Shown here: positions 7,268 through 14,659 of the stretch, one piece after another | How positions within the stretch are numbered: the stretch's first letter is position 1 | Layout of the letters: each line of letters begins with the position of its first letter | Virus record (IMG/VR): IMGVR_UViG_3300022851_000126 | Span: 1-22,058 of that record | DNA from: a virus | Direction: 5' to 3' (one strand) | Length of the DNA: 22,058 bases | Position numbers and translations under genes: made by a program | Notes under the pieces: model-generated | What the model was told of the DNA's origin: nothing | Databases searched by the model: none | What the model saw: the letters and a program-made list of their open reading frames with translations, nothing else

Positions 7268-9783
7268 GCAGGCAATGCTCCTCCAGCTCTCATGGGTGAA
7301 GGCTGAATAGTTGTTCCGGTTCTTGTCTGCCTGACTCGATCAAGCATACCGTCTAACTCCTGAACTCCGCCATCGGTGCTTCCATCGCCTAATCCAGATA
7401 CTACATCGGCGGGGACTATATACTCGCCCGGACTTACGGCTACCGGTTGCTCAGTGCCGATCATACCATTAACCATGTCATCCATGCCTCCCCCCTGCCC
7501 TGTAATTACGCCCTCAGTTTGAGCATTAGGGACTACAGATTGAAGAGTTTGCTCTCGCAGTAACTCAAAGGCTTCTTGGCCGTACTCGCTGATAAACATA
7601 TTAATGACAACATCGGCTTCCTTTTGCGGAAGTTTCCCTAAAACAGCGGCTATAGTTTGCTCAATTAGCTGAGTTTCAGGACTTGACGGTATTGGGCCGC
7701 CCTCTTGGAAGTTATACGACTGACCTGTCATAGAGGCGTCACCTTGAAACTCTGGGCTTGGCTGTCCCTGTGGAGACATTGGAGCCTGCTGTGGTTGACT
7801 TTGCTCTGCAATGAGCGCGAGGATAGTCTCTTCACCAAATAACTGAACTGCCATTTTTACTTTCTCAATAAGCGCGGGAGGCAATTTATCAACAGTCATT
7901 CCTTGAGCTAAAGCTTCTGCAACTTGGCTCACTACCTGCATGACTTCAGCATCTTCCATCATCGGGGTTTGCTGGCCGCCCACACTTAGAGGGTCTTGCA
8001 TTGCCATGTTCTGAGGATCAATTGAAGCAATTCCGCCTGCTTCCATATTTAGAACTTGGCCCCCTGCAAATCGCATTTGAGCCTTTCTGCCCATAGGATT
8101 TGGGCCTTTACCTAAATTAGGGTCAGAATACAAAGAGGCAGGATCTATATAGTTCTTTGGAGCCATTACAGGCATGATAGGATCGGGCTGATAAATAGGG
8201 ACGATTGGTGCCTGCATTCCAATGCTATCAATAGCTTCTTTGGCGCTACCTTTCCCCGCTATAACTTCCTCGGACGTAACTGATTCATCGGCTAAAGAAG
8301 AACTATTACCGCTCATAAGTCCTGCCATATCCCTCATTGTGAAATTAGGCCGCTCGTCTCGCCTTCCGCCCGTTGCAGGGCCGGTTGAACCTGCACTTTC
8401 CATAAAGTCGGCTGGATTAAAGTTTCCACCTTTTCCTCCAATAGATATTGGACCTTGCCCAGTATCTACAGGGTTAGATGGATCTACGCTTCCGCCACTA
8501 GGGTCAACATCAGGAACAGGGTGACCTGCCTCTTCGGGCGTTTTCCTGAAATAGTTAATTTCACTTCTAAACCCTGCTCTAGGGTCTTTTCCTTGAGCAA
8601 CAAGTTCTGCCGCTTCCTTTTCTAACTGCTCAGAGGTAACAACATTGGGCGGGCGTAAAGTCTGCTGAGTTTTTGCAGGCACTCCTGCTCCTGCTCGGCC
8701 AAAGTTAAAATTACCCATACCAGCAAAGTTCATGCCCATCTCTGACGGTCCACCGACTGCCATGCCAACAGTCTGTACACCATTCATTTGTCGTGCGTAC
8801 TCATTAGGATCAATCGATACCAAGCCGCCGCCTGCGTAGCCGCCGTAGGATGAAGTCCCATAGTCATCTTGAGCTAACTGAATAGCAGAATCTCTGACAG
8901 CGGTAGAGCGAGCTAATGTTGCGGCTTTTTCTTCTTCATACCTTCTGGCCATTGCTTCATTATCTTTTTCAGCCATTCTTTGACCCCGCATGCCTTCTCC
9001 TGCGGCAATAGGGATTAAAGCTTCTTTGGTCATTGCGCTTTTACCAAAGTTTTTCATAAACTCAGCAGGGTCTGCTTTAAAGCTTGCAGATCCTGCCTGT
9101 CCTGCATCAAACAATGCGTCATCAAGGGTGCTTTGCCTAAAGGCTTCAGAGCCGGTGTTAGCAGAAGCAGGCCCAAACTGACCCGCAGGCATCGCGTTAA
9201 GTGCAGGGGCTTGAGTTATTGCATTTGCTTGTGCGGCAAGAGCATCTTTAACGGCTTGTTCCGAACCTAACTGAGCCGCAGTTGTGCCTGTTGATACAGC
9301 TTGATCTGCCACCAACGCGGCGGCATCGGGGGCTACATTTGCCAGATCGGTTGCCGCTGATGCAACATCAGAGCTTCCAAGAGCCGCCGCGCCTTCAAAT
9401 ACTTTACCCAAGCCAAACCCTGTAATACCTGCCATCAAACCTTCTTTAATGTCACCCGTAACGGCTGTTGTTGCAAGGCCAGAGCCAATTGCGCCCATCG
9501 CTGTTGCGCCAAGACTGCCAAGACCAAGGCTAGTGGCTAATGCGCCTCCTGCCATGGCACTTCCACCTAAGCTACCCAATAAAGGCAATAAGAAAGGCAA
9601 GAAAGCTTCTGGCTGTCCTGTCATCGGGTTTGTTGTTAAAGAACCTGTTGGGGATAATGACGCTAAACCCTGAACTTCCACCGGATTCATGTGAACAAGC
9701 ATGCTGTCCCCATATCGGCCATGAGTTGCCATTTGTTCTGCCATGCTTTGCATTGGTCGATTGGGTTGTTGTCGGTTGTTCAT
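7264..9783 (-). CDS. Large Ala/Gly-rich virion (probable ejection/core) protein, 839 aa
   Basis: The start ATG shares one base with the preceding stop (TAATG). Residues 61-135 are strongly hydrophobic and Gly/Ala-rich (FLPFLLPLLG, then GSGLATTAVTG and AGITGFGLGKVF). This looks like the membrane-interacting segment of ejection proteins. A helical charged stretch lies around residues 265-300. Short cassettes follow: YAGGGLVSID at 316-325, DPASLYSDPN at 547-556 and AGGQVLNMEAGGIASIDPQ at 573-591. The C-terminal 76 residues contain SPGEYIVPADVVSGLGDGST and LDRVRQTRTG, a well-conserved ending that I recall from many marine-phage structural proteins. The middle is low-complexity Gly/Pro/Gln sequence. 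A head-internal or channel-forming role is inferred from hydrophobicity and neighbours; no enzyme motif is seen. Confidence 0.75.
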   Translation of the reverse strand: MNNRQQPNRPMQSMAEQMATHGRYGDSMLVHMNPVEVQGLASLSPTGSLTTNPMTGQPEAFLPFLLPLLGSLGGSAMAGGALATSLGLGSLGATAMGAIGSGLATTAVTGDIKEGLMAGITGFGLGKVFEGAAALGSSDVASAATDLANVAPDAAALVADQAVSTGTTAAQLGSEQAVKDALAAQANAITQAPALNAMPAGQFGPASANTGSEAFRQSTLDDALFDAGQAGSASFKADPAEFMKNFGKSAMTKEALIPIAAGEGMRGQRMAEKDNEAMARRYEEEKAATLARSTAVRDSAIQLAQDDYGTSSYGGYAGGGLVSIDPNEYARQMNGVQTVGMAVGGPSEMGMNFAGMGNFNFGRAGAGVPAKTQQTLRPPNVVTSEQLEKEAAELVAQGKDPRAGFRSEINYFRKTPEEAGHPVPDVDPSGGSVDPSNPVDTGQGPISIGGKGGNFNPADFMESAGSTGPATGGRRDERPNFTMRDMAGLMSGNSSSLADESVTSEEVIAGKGSAKEAIDSIGMQAPIVPIYQPDPIMPVMAPKNYIDPASLYSDPNLGKGPNPMGRKAQMRFAGGQVLNMEAGGIASIDPQNMAMQDPLSVGGQQTPMMEDAEVMQVVSQVAEALAQGMTVDKLPPALIEKVKMAVQLFGEETILALIAEQSQPQQAPMSPQGQPSPEFQGDASMTGQSYNFQEGGPIPSSPETQLIEQTIAAVLGKLPQKEADVVINMFISEYGQEAFELLREQTLQSVVPNAQTEGVITGQGGGMDDMVNGMIGTEQPVAVSPGEYIVPADVVSGLGDGSTDGGVQELDGMLDRVRQTRTGTTIQPSPMRAGGALPA

Positions 9784-10112
9784 TAGCTAGTCTCCACGCC
9801 AAAAAGGTTAAAACTTACATTAGCCGCACTTGAGTATACTTTCATGACATCATTCTGTCCTAAACAAATACCTATTACCACAGTCTGAGTTGTCTCAGCC
9901 GCGAGTGATTGATTATAGAATAAAAACTGCTTATCGTCGGCACCTGCCCCTGCAACATGAACGCTGACTCTGAATGTGATTGCACTACCTGACCTGTTAC
10001 ATATAACAAGGGAACTAACCGTTGTCTGTGCAAGATCAGGTGTTGTGTATAAAACAGTGATTGTAGTAGCTAATACATCTAACTGGCCAAGGATTTTAAT
10101 CGCATCACTCAT
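9783..10112 (-). CDS. Small beta-rich virion protein, 109 aa
   Basis: The start overlaps the preceding stop as ATGA, and its own TAA overlaps the next start as TAATG, so it is translationally coupled on both sides. The sequence alternates short hydrophobic strands with turns: ATTITVLYTTPD, SSLVICNRSG, ITFRVSVHVAG, FLFYNQSLAA, VVIGICLGQNDVMKVYSS and VSFNLFGVE. That is the pattern of a compact beta-sandwich. Proteins of this length and pattern are common in marine podophage and cyanophage structural modules and are usually annotated as virion or tail-associated. There is no signal peptide. The specific role (decoration, tail or fibre attachment) cannot be read from the sequence. Confidence 0.75.
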   Translation of the reverse strand: MSDAIKILGQLDVLATTITVLYTTPDLAQTTVSSLVICNRSGSAITFRVSVHVAGAGADDKQFLFYNQSLAAETTQTVVIGICLGQNDVMKVYSSAANVSFNLFGVETS

Positions 10113-10303
10113 GAGGCACCCATCAATAAGAACTGGAATCTACGCAAAGCTAAAGAACCTGTTTTGTCGCTTTGCTTTTTTGCAAGCTCAATTTCAATAT
10201 CTGTATTTGCCAAGGCTAATTCTAGCGTTCTGCGAGTAGTCGCCTCGTTAAGTTGACTATATTCAACCGTTGGAACTGGCAGTGGGGTTTTGACTCTAGC
10301 CAT
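10109..10303 (-). CDS. Small conserved phage protein between nozzle-type and beta-rich virion genes, 64 aa
   Basis: The gene starts at a TAATG junction with the large upstream gene and ends in an ATGA overlap with the next one. The N-terminus is MARVKTPLPVPTVEY. A single helical region follows (about residues 16-60; LNEATTRRTLELALANTDIE) and ends SLALRRFQFLLMG. Small proteins with the same ending sit at this place in related marine phages as I recall them. The length and helix suggest an accessory or coiled-coil assembly factor, but no function is known to me. Confidence 0.72.
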   Translation of the reverse strand: MARVKTPLPVPTVEYSQLNEATTRRTLELALANTDIEIELAKKQSDKTGSLALRRFQFLLMGAS

Positions 10304-12150
10304 TATCGCCCTCCATCGGGTCTTACATCGACTCTCAAAGTTCCAAGTCTCCAGCCATATCCTTCACCGCTACTTTCGACGCGAATAATTGGATGCCTTG
10401 ACCTAGCTCTTACATTAGACTGAGTTGTGCTTTCGGTAACAATGGCAGAGGCAAGAACTGTTGCGTCCTGCAAAGGATAATTTCTGCCTTTAATGGTCAT
10501 CGTAATAGAGGGGTCGCTTCCTTTAAACGAAAAGTCCGGAATAATTCTATTCATAAACATAAAGACGTTACCGTCGCCAATCTCAAGGTCACCTGACTCT
10601 ACATAAGCGGTTAATGCCTGTCCGTCTGCGTCGTACCCATACTCATGCTCATACAAGTAATTTTCATTTGTCTCGGTAATAATAGATGATGCTAGAGGGT
10701 AGCCGCCTAGACCAGAATCAAACCACGCCCCCCTAGATAGGGTTCCTATAGACCAAAGGTTTTCCTCGTAGTTGAAAGTAACATAATTTGTTATTTCCGT
10801 TGCGCCTGTTCCTATAGGGTAATACCACGTTACCTCAGAATACGCGGAGTTTTCAGCGGCAAATACTTTAAACGCTTGGCCGACGTTTAGATTAGAAAAT
10901 ACATAATCTTTTACTGAACAAGGCAAAGGCTGAACAGACCCGTTATAAACATAAAATCCACCCTCATCCATAAAGAACACCGAACCTCTGGAGTTAACAG
11001 CCGCATTAGGTGAAATCATAGATGTATCTGTGCTTATTGTTGATATGTTAAATACAAGCTGACCGCCGATAAATCGCATTGAATGCAAGCTTACGTCTGT
11101 AAATACAAGTATCTCTTCTCGCGCTTGAATAGCGCCAATAATGATTGACCCCGAATTAATCCGTCTTCCGCCTGAAGTATTGGTTGCAGTGGGTGTCCAG
11201 TCAATTGCATTCTGCTGATCTGAGAAACGAATAAACAAAGGGTCAATGTCCGAAGAGCCTAAAGGGTTAACACCAAAAGCAATAACATGCTGGTCAATGT
11301 CAGATACCATTACTTGAAGAGCAATTGTTGGAGCGTTAGATGCTCCTAAGATTGCATCTAAGCTTACCGCTCTAGTATTTAAACCGCTTGAAGTGTCATG
11401 ATAATAAATACCACCACCTCGAACATTGAATATTAAATCTTCGCCAAAATTATCTTGGCTGTAAAGTCTTAGCTGGTTTGCTGAACTAATTCCGCTAGAA
11501 GAGCCAAACCCCGAAAAACCCCATGCCCCCACGCCATACCCTGTGCTTGCGACGTAAGCATTAAGGCCTGTATTGATTTGATAGGCTCCAACGGTTGCAG
11601 ATCCTCCATCCCCCGTGTCGCTTGCATTAGCGGTTAAGGTAACCCCTGAAGTGTCTTTTGCGGTAAAGGTGTAGATGCTTGACGTTGATACTGATGTTAT
11701 TTGATATTCTTGATTTAATACTGCGGCTATAATAGTTCCGCCAAGTGAGGCCGCACTTGAAAAAGTTACAAAGTCATTTACAGTCGCTCCATGATTGGCT
11801 TCTGTTACTGTGATTACGGACGAACCGTTAGTTGCAGAAAATCTTGGATCACCTGCTGAGGTTGTCAATCTTATTGGCGTAACGTCGTTAAAGCTGTCGC
11901 CTTCTGCTATATAGAACTTAAGGGTAGTGCCTATTCCTATATATTTAGTAAAGGCTAATGACGCCCATCGGTGCAGTGATCGGCTTACTCCCAAGAAGTA
12001 ATTAGTTGTAAATTTCTGCCATCCTCCTATTTTTTCAGGGCGACCCTGCCTAAACCTAATCTTGTCGGCGTCATACCAACCCTGATCAGCAGTATAATCG
12101 GTGCCTTCTTTGTTAACTCCGGGAGAAAACTGTAACTTGGTTAACGCCAT
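10303..12150 (-). CDS. Large tail structural protein, nozzle/P22 gp10-like (packaged-DNA stabilisation type), 615 aa
   Basis: The start ATG at 12150 has GGAGA five bases upstream. The N-terminus MALTKLQFSPGVNKEGTDY followed by WYDADKIRFRQGRPEKIGGW is the opening I recall for large tail proteins in marine podophages. The body alternates short beta strands and turns over about 550 residues. Recurring blades such as VMVSDIDQHVIAFG, IDPLFIRFSDQ, REEILVFTDVSLHSMRFIGG, AVNSRGSVFFMDEGGFYVYNG and VTWYYPIG are compatible with a beta-propeller, as in T7 gp12 nozzle and P22 gp10. An early insert (about residues 100-190, Ser/Thr/Ala-rich) may be an extra beta domain. It heads the run of coupled genes 10303-9783-7264-6755. 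The tail role is likely; the exact nozzle assignment is inferred from blade-like spacing rather than a named motif. Confidence 0.62.
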   Translation of the reverse strand: MALTKLQFSPGVNKEGTDYTADQGWYDADKIRFRQGRPEKIGGWQKFTTNYFLGVSRSLHRWASLAFTKYIGIGTTLKFYIAEGDSFNDVTPIRLTTSAGDPRFSATNGSSVITVTEANHGATVNDFVTFSSAASLGGTIIAAVLNQEYQITSVSTSSIYTFTAKDTSGVTLTANASDTGDGGSATVGAYQINTGLNAYVASTGYGVGAWGFSGFGSSSGISSANQLRLYSQDNFGEDLIFNVRGGGIYYHDTSSGLNTRAVSLDAILGASNAPTIALQVMVSDIDQHVIAFGVNPLGSSDIDPLFIRFSDQQNAIDWTPTATNTSGGRRINSGSIIIGAIQAREEILVFTDVSLHSMRFIGGQLVFNISTISTDTSMISPNAAVNSRGSVFFMDEGGFYVYNGSVQPLPCSVKDYVFSNLNVGQAFKVFAAENSAYSEVTWYYPIGTGATEITNYVTFNYEENLWSIGTLSRGAWFDSGLGGYPLASSIITETNENYLYEHEYGYDADGQALTAYVESGDLEIGDGNVFMFMNRIIPDFSFKGSDPSITMTIKGRNYPLQDATVLASAIVTESTTQSNVRARSRHPIIRVESSGEGYGWRLGTLRVDVRPDGGR

Positions 12151-12170
12151 TTTATTCTCCGTTATTAACG
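12141..12170. repeat. Direct repeat, downstream copy, at the end of the Gly-rich gene
   Basis: This holds two overlapping elements, both also present at 13422-13451. 12153-12170 (tattctccgttattaacg) matches 13422-13439 at 17 of 18 bases. 12141-12154 (ttaacgccatttta) matches 13434-13447 exactly. On the coding strand the first contains the GGAGA site and the second contains the start codon of the 615-residue gene. Confidence 0.8.
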
Positions 12171-13418
12171 TCCACGGCCTCGGCCTATACTGCCAATGCC
12201 GCTCATTAGTCTTGGGGGTGCCACACTTGATTGCCGAATGGGTTGAGTCTCGTACTGAGGATTATATCTAGGCATTTGAATAGGCCCAAAATCCATCATC
12301 GGCGGCGGCATCCGCTGTTCCACAGGCTGATTAAACACTTGGCGCATGTTTCGATTGCCTAACGCACCCTGTATTGGCTGTTGTGGCCTCATCATAGGTT
12401 TTCCTCCACCTATATTGTCTGGCCCTTGCGTTCTTATCTGTTGTCCGAATTGTGGTTGAGAAGGCGATCTTCCGCGAGCAGATACTAAATCCTGCATACC
12501 CCCTCCTCGAATATCTTGTGCTGGGCCTCCTCCCATATTAGGATCAGAGTATAGAGAGGCAGGGTCTATCTGCGGCTTAGGTGGGAGCTTTCTGCCACCC
12601 GCAATGCCTGTATTGTTGTAGTAAGAAGAACTAGGTGAGTAAGGAGGCGGTTGCATACCTGCACCATCCCCAATTCCACGGCCACGCATTTCCTCCGCAC
12701 TATCACTAAAAAATTTCTCGCTCAAACGACCGTCCATACTAGGATCGGTATAGCTACCCCCATACTTCTGCATACCGCCTGCAACACCCGTGTTACCACT
12801 ATACTCACCAGTACCAAGACCTAAGTTTGGTGCTTGGGCAGGCCCGCCCATTCCGCCTTTTGCGGATCGACCCATATCGCCATAGCTCGGTCTTCCGCTG
12901 GAAGATTGATAAGGATTGATAGGCTGAGAAGAGCCGTAACGGTTATTGCCAAGGCCGCTCATCGGAGGGGGAGCTTGACCCCCTTTACCGCCGTAACCAC
13001 TTTGCTGATTGTAGCCACCGCTATAGCCGCCACGCTGTCCGTAACCACCGCCATAGCCACCGCTATAACCGCCTTGGTTACCAAACCCACCTTGATTGCC
13101 ATAGCCACCTTGGTTACCAAACCCACCTTGATTGCCATAGCCGCCTTGATTGCCGTATCGTCCACCAAAGCCGCCCTGAGAACCCATTGATCCTCCTAAG
13201 CCACCCTTAGCGTTTCCTCTAGAAGGAAATTGTGAGCCGCCGCCATATCCGCCTTGACTTCCATAGCCGCCTTGCTGTTGACCAAAACCTCCGCCAAAAC
13301 CACCCTGTTGATCAAACTGATTTTGCTGACCATAACCGCCTTGATCTCCAAAGCCTCCGCCGTAACTATCTTGGCTACCGCCACCCTGCATTGCTCCGCC
13401 ACCGCCGCCTTTACTCAT
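12165..13418 (-). CDS. Glycine-rich low-complexity protein, 417 aa
   Basis: I chose the ATG at 13418 because GGAGA lies six bases upstream. A TTG one codon earlier is in frame but gives no better spacing. Residues 1 to about 155 are mostly Gly, Gln, Tyr, Phe, Ser and Asn in GGYGNQGGF-type units, including a near-perfect 12-residue duplication. The second half is Pro/Gly/Arg/Gln-rich and probably disordered. It contains DPASLYSDPN, shared with the 839-residue virion protein, then a GRGRGR C-terminus. There is no signal peptide or membrane span. The MSKGGG start resembles that of the 705-residue virion protein. It is probably a virion component, perhaps a flexible or adhesive element; glycine-rich motifs in other phages form receptor-binding polyglycine structures. 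The composition differs sharply from its neighbours, and direct repeats bracket the gene. Confidence 0.75.
   Translation of the reverse strand: MSKGGGGGAMQGGGSQDSYGGGFGDQGGYGQQNQFDQQGGFGGGFGQQQGGYGSQGGYGGGSQFPSRGNAKGGLGGSMGSQGGFGGRYGNQGGYGNQGGFGNQGGYGNQGGFGNQGGYSGGYGGGYGQRGGYSGGYNQQSGYGGKGGQAPPPMSGLGNNRYGSSQPINPYQSSSGRPSYGDMGRSAKGGMGGPAQAPNLGLGTGEYSGNTGVAGGMQKYGGSYTDPSMDGRLSEKFFSDSAEEMRGRGIGDGAGMQPPPYSPSSSYYNNTGIAGGRKLPPKPQIDPASLYSDPNMGGGPAQDIRGGGMQDLVSARGRSPSQPQFGQQIRTQGPDNIGGGKPMMRPQQPIQGALGNRNMRQVFNQPVEQRMPPPMMDFGPIQMPRYNPQYETQPIRQSSVAPPRLMSGIGSIGRGRGR
13069..13140 (-). repeat. Two near-identical 36-bp tandem copies in the Gly-rich gene
   Basis: Copies 13069-13104 and 13105-13140 match at 35 of 36 bases and encode two 12-residue units of the type GGYGNQGGFGNQ. 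Less exact copies continue on both sides, as far as about 13020 and 13170. Confidence 0.9.
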
Positions 13419-13421
13419 CAA

Positions 13422-13451
13422 TATTCTCCGCTATTAACGCCATTTTACTCT
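13422..13451. repeat. Direct repeat, upstream copy, before the Gly-rich gene
   Basis: This copy spans the stop codon of the DUF5675 gene and the ribosome site of the Gly-rich gene. Its two elements are in the opposite order from the other copy. It includes an ATGGCGTTA that mimics the start of the 615-residue gene but here leads only to a 10-codon frame. Confidence 0.8.
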
Positions 13452-13870
13452 ATAATGAGCGAGAAAGACTGATTTTCTAGCTCATCTCGCATTAGTTGAA
13501 GCCCTACCTTAGACGAAAGCACTGTATCATGCCCATGCCTCATCCCGACCAGAATACAACCCAGTGTATCGCGCACAAAATTACCTGCGTGAAATAAAAT
13601 TTCAGTCCGATCTTTAACATCCTGAACGTGCCAGACCCGATTGTATTTCCCAGAGCCAGAGCTTTCCAGCCAATCGCACCGATAGGTTCCACTAGGGATG
13701 CAACTCACCTCCACTTGATTGTTTAACCAAGGTCGTTCCAATGAGGCTAGAATTACACCGGATGGTAGGGTAATGGTGCCTAATGTAACGTAAGGTCTGT
13801 ATTCTCTGGCGATAGCTACAACAGGCAAGGAGATTTCTTTGGTAGGCTTTTCAAAATTAATATATGCCAT
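13445..13870 (-). CDS. DUF5675-family protein, possible lytic enzyme, 141 aa
   Basis: The start overlaps the holin stop as TAATG. Recognisable features are SLERPWLNN (residues 43-51), SCIPSGTYRCDW (56-67) and ILFHAGNFVRDTLGCILVG (91-109). This set I associate with DUF5675 phage proteins. H94 and C105 in an HxGN...GC arrangement recall the His/Cys catalytic pair of YkuD-type L,D-transpeptidases, but the family is not, to my knowledge, shown to be an enzyme. No other muramidase, amidase or peptidase is seen in the window. Position directly after the holin makes a lysis role reasonable. Alternatively it could be a cell-wall-related structural protein. No signal peptide is present, consistent with holin-dependent release. 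Confidence 0.75.
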   Translation of the reverse strand: MAYINFEKPTKEISLPVVAIAREYRPYVTLGTITLPSGVILASLERPWLNNQVEVSCIPSGTYRCDWLESSGSGKYNRVWHVQDVKDRTEILFHAGNFVRDTLGCILVGMRHGHDTVLSSKVGLQLMRDELENQSFSLIIE

Positions 13871-14241
13871 TATTTTTCCTTTGGCTTTTTTACTTGTCTA
13901 ACTACGCCCTCCAAAGCACCACCGCCGAAGTAGAAGACAATAATAGTCATCATTATCCAGTCAATTTTAAACGCCGTAATGACCGCTGTAACCTCGTCCG
14001 CGTTCATGCCCCTAAGAACCATTACCATTACCAGAATATAAGAGGATACGAATGTCGCGGCAAAGATTAGCGCAAGAAGTCTTTGAGCTACCTTAAACGG
14101 TGCGTATGCGCTAAGGAGGTCTGTCTTGGCTTTAGTTTTAGCCTCAATGATTTCAACACCAGAATCATGCATGTTGTCAATTAAGCCTAGCGTTTTCTCA
14201 ATGATGCTTCCGTTGCCTAGAATACTGCTAAGAATACCCAT
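13870..14241 (-). CDS. Holin of the GTA 3TM type, 123 aa
   Basis: Residues 53-77 (RLLALIFAATFVSSYILVMV and onward) and about 93-112 (IDWIMMTIIVFYFGGG region) are hydrophobic membrane segments. A short amphipathic N-terminal region precedes them. The block EAKTKAKTDLLSAYAPFKVAQR before the first segment and the FYFGGGALEG ending of the second are the hallmarks I recall for the GTA-type holin family (PF11351). The C-terminus is lysine-rich (VRQVKKPKEK), as expected for a cytoplasmic tail. The product would make the inner-membrane lesion that times lysis. It is coupled to the DUF5675 gene by a one-base overlap. Confidence 0.85.
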   Translation of the reverse strand: MGILSSILGNGSIIEKTLGLIDNMHDSGVEIIEAKTKAKTDLLSAYAPFKVAQRLLALIFAATFVSSYILVMVMVLRGMNADEVTAVITAFKIDWIMMTIIVFYFGGGALEGVVRQVKKPKEK

Positions 14242-14259
14242 TACATTTACCTCTAAAGG

Positions 14260-14427
14260 TTATTTACGTTTTTTTCTACGCAGACCTTGCACAGTGTCGG
14301 ACTCCCAGATTCGCAGGCCCAACCAAACAATGGTAAACAAGCTGGCCAGTGGCGGCAGAAATTGGGAGTAAGTAAGTATTGCTGTCGATGCCGCTAGGAC
14401 GTCTAGGGTGTCTTTAGTTGGGTCCAT
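14260..14427 (-). CDS. Small membrane protein, possible second holin or antiholin, 55 aa
   Basis: This short frame runs from ATG at 14427 to TAA. The protein starts MDPTKDTLDVLAASTAIL and has one hydrophobic span (about residues 14-40, with TYSQFLPPLASL then FTIVWLGLRIW). The ending ESDTVQGLRRKKRK is very basic. A short N-terminus, one span (or a hairpin around PP) and a Lys/Arg tail are typical of small phage holins. I recall similar proteins with the E-S/T-x-TVQ motif in marine podophages. It lies between two other membrane-protein genes, which supports a lysis-timing role. Membrane topology and pore formation are inferred. Confidence 0.72.
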   Translation of the reverse strand: MDPTKDTLDVLAASTAILTYSQFLPPLASLFTIVWLGLRIWESDTVQGLRRKKRK

Positions 14428-14464
14428 TGATGACTTCCATTTATTATTATATTAAAGGTTAAAG

Positions 14465-14659
14465 TTATTTATCTCTGAGTGCCATTGTGGTTGTAGCTCT
14501 GAATACTACGATAAGGCTTGCAATTCCTACGCCTATTACTGCTTGCCAGAACTGACTGACAGGTAAGAAGCCTATGTACCCTTGAAGAACGCTAAGTACA
14601 GCCATAAGAATACCAAAGCGAACTGTCCTAGACTTGAGGCTCTGTAGTATTAAGTCCAT
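14465..14659 (-). CDS. Two-span membrane protein of the lysis region, 64 aa
   Basis: The start shares a base with the previous stop (TAATG). After a short basic start (SLKSRTVRFG), two hydrophobic segments are seen: residues 16-32 (ILMAVLSVLQGYIGFL) and about 37-55 (FWQAVIGVGIASLIVVF). The end is hydrophilic (RATTTMALRDK). Proteins of this form are frequent in marine phage lysis modules and are usually labelled holin-like or hypothetical. It could be a holin, an antiholin, or a fibre-module membrane protein. I cannot separate these from the sequence. Confidence 0.7.
   Translation of the reverse strand: MDLILQSLKSRTVRFGILMAVLSVLQGYIGFLPVSQFWQAVIGVGIASLIVVFRATTTMALRDK

Noticed and set aside
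13069-13170. Possible CRISPR-like array from regular repeats
   Set aside because: The copies are contiguous without spacers and stay in the reading frame of the Gly-rich protein, so they are coding tandem repeats.
13411-13443. A 10-codon frame (MALIAENIDE) before the Gly-rich gene
   Set aside because: It overlaps the Gly-rich start and its ATG is explained by the duplicated element that carries the start of the 615-residue gene. Too short to support as a gene.
14446-14451. TATAAT on the minus strand upstream of the 55-residue membrane gene
   Set aside because: It is in an AT-rich gap and no reasonable -35 element is found 16-18 bases upstream. It could be chance.
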